64,000 nucleotides of DNA. Origin: Streptomyces sp. NBC_00568 (GTDB lineage: Bacteria > Actinomycetota > Actinomycetes > Streptomycetales > Streptomycetaceae). Every line of letters begins with the position of its first letter. Position 1 is the stretch's first letter. Both the position numbers and the translations under genes were made by a program. The notes below the pieces were generated by a model. It searched no databases. It had not been told where the DNA came from and saw nothing but the letters and a program-made list of their open reading frames with translations. This document shows, in pieces, positions 63,141 through 64,000 of this stretch. The stretch covers positions 3,277,001 to 3,341,000 of the forward strand of contig NZ_JAPENW010000001.1 of the NCBI RefSeq assembly GCF_026341855.1, written 5' to 3'.

Positions 63141-64000
63141 TCAGGCGCTCGCCGGCACCTGTTCCGCCGGAGCCCCGCCCTGCGCGACCACCCGGCTCCT
63201 CGCGAGCGACGGCTGATTCTGTACGGGGGTGAGCTGCCGCCCGAGCCGCACGGCCAGGAAGGTGATCCCGAGCGAGAAGAGAAGGAACGTCGCGATGTAC
63301 GGGCCGTGCAGTGACGCGCCCATCGGACCGCCCACCGCGGGGCCGATCGCCAGCGCGAGCTGCTTCACCAGGGCGAAGGCGGAGTTGTACTGACCCGCCA
63401 TGCCCGTCGGCGCCAGATCGGCGACCAGGGGCGCCACCGTCGGCGAGAGCATCGCCTCACCGAGACCGAAGAGCGCGTACGTCGAGACGAAGGCCGCCGT
63501 GGCCATGGTCTGGCTGCCGTGCCCGAGGCCCGCGTACCCGGCCGCCACCCACGCGACGGCCCAGATGAGCCCGACCGCGGCGATCACCCGGGACCGCTTG
63601 CGGCGCTCGACGAACTTCAGCACCGCGAACTGCGCGACCACGATCATCGCCGTGTTCGCCGCCATCGCCGTACCGAGCGCGGACGTGGAGATACCGGCCG
63701 CCTCCACGCCGTACGCGGAAAGACCCGACTCGAACTGCCCGTAGCAGGCGAAGAACAGCACGAAGCCCAGCACGGACAGCTGCACCATGGCCCGGTTGCC
63801 GAGGAGCTGCTTCCAGCTGCCACCCCTGGCCTGCGGGGTGTCCCCGTCGATCCGCGGCGCGTGCGGCATCCGCACGGTCGCCATCAGCACGACCAGCACC
63901 AGGAACATCGCGGCCTCGATCGCGAACAGCAGCGTGAACGAGCTCGCCCGGTTCGGGTCGACGATGTGACCGCCGATGAGACCGCCGACACCGAGGCCCA
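63141..64000 (-). CDS. MFS transporter (C-terminal part, cut by window edge)
   Basis: At least 286 C-terminal residues of a membrane transporter; the frame stays open to base 64000 and the start is outside. Visible helices: GLGVGGLIGGHIVD (end of helix 5 region with a GG motif), SSFTLLFAIEAAMFLVLVVL, then after a central loop VQLSVLGFVLFFACYGQFE, GTAMAANTAMIVVAQFAVL, RVIAAVGLIWAVAWVAAGYA, and LALAIGPAVGGPMGASLHG. The pattern GEAMLSPTVAPLVADLAPTG with GQYNSAF is typical of MdtH/YttB-like drug-efflux MFS proteins. Substrate unknown. Confidence 0.88.
   Translation of the reverse strand, partial: GLGVGGLIGGHIVDPNRASSFTLLFAIEAAMFLVLVVLMATVRMPHAPRIDGDTPQARGGSWKQLLGNRAMVQLSVLGFVLFFACYGQFESGLSAYGVEAAGISTSALGTAMAANTAMIVVAQFAVLKFVERRKRSRVIAAVGLIWAVAWVAAGYAGLGHGSQTMATAAFVSTYALFGLGEAMLSPTVAPLVADLAPTGMAGQYNSAFALVKQLALAIGPAVGGPMGASLHGPYIATFLLFSLGITFLAVRLGRQLTPVQNQPSLARSRVVAQGGAPAEQVPASA

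Overview
The window is high-GC chromosomal DNA with strong GC3 bias, GTG starts and many 4-bp ATGA/GTGA gene overlaps. It carries BldC, an AtrA-like TetR regulator, an Lsr2 paralogue, an AfsR-like SARP and an NsdA-like regulator, which together indicate a Streptomyces core chromosome. From memory the gene order matches the S. coelicolor SCO4070-SCO4121 neighbourhood. That match is recalled, not computed.

Layout. 1-15.2 kb is a purine biosynthesis region: purC, then purS-purQ-purL as a translationally coupled operon, then purF and purM. Between purC and purS lies a four-gene ABC-exporter/two-component operon (ATPase, permease, histidine kinase, LuxR-type regulator). It is bracketed by two same-strand tRNA-Gly(GCC) genes; a tRNA-Gly(UCC) and the nucleoid protein LsrL follow. 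15.2-20 kb holds a DUF3073 protein, valine dehydrogenase, a hypothetical protein, bldC behind a 0.6-kb leader, and a small DUF6274-like protein. 20-25 kb holds hrpA and a tRNA-Glu/Asp/Phe cluster (plus a separate tRNA-Asp). 25-34 kb holds a membrane metallophosphoesterase, a mini-zincin, a secreted serine-hydrolase-fold protein lacking key catalytic residues, a lipoprotein, a DEAD-box helicase with an RGG-like repeat tail, a decayed FG-GAP gene and an amino-acid permease.

34-38 kb is the most accessory-looking part. After tRNA-Lys come a TIGR01777 oxidoreductase with a perfect 12-bp palindrome in its promoter, then ribA, a MarR regulator and a reductase-deaminase (RibD domains in reversed order). 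Three related 18-bp palindromes lie in the two control regions of this locus. This looks like a small regulated unit for the early riboflavin pathway, separate from the later rib genes. 38-51 kb holds tRNA-fMet, a membrane PP2C phosphatase, a c-di-AMP (ydaO) riboswitch before an M23 peptidase, an aldo/keto reductase, a PrsW-type protease, trmB, L-2-hydroxyglutarate oxidase, an NsdA-like regulator and a degenerate asparagine-synthetase-like protein.

51-64 kb is regulatory and respiratory: a giant SARP/NB-ARC regulator, a one-polypeptide membrane sigma factor (ECF sigma, zinc finger, TM helix, proline linker, extracellular NPCBM domain), atrA divergent from a type II NADH dehydrogenase, a PAS/SpoIIE/HATPase phosphatase, a methyltransferase and the 3' part of an MFS transporter.

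Best leads are the MarR/ribA/reversed-RibD unit with its operators, the sigma factor with an outside sugar-binding domain, the serine-hydrolase pseudoenzyme, the long hairpin element at 50.9-51.0 kb, and the tRNA-flanked ABC/two-component module. No CRISPR array, rRNA, intact insertion sequence or prophage gene was seen.
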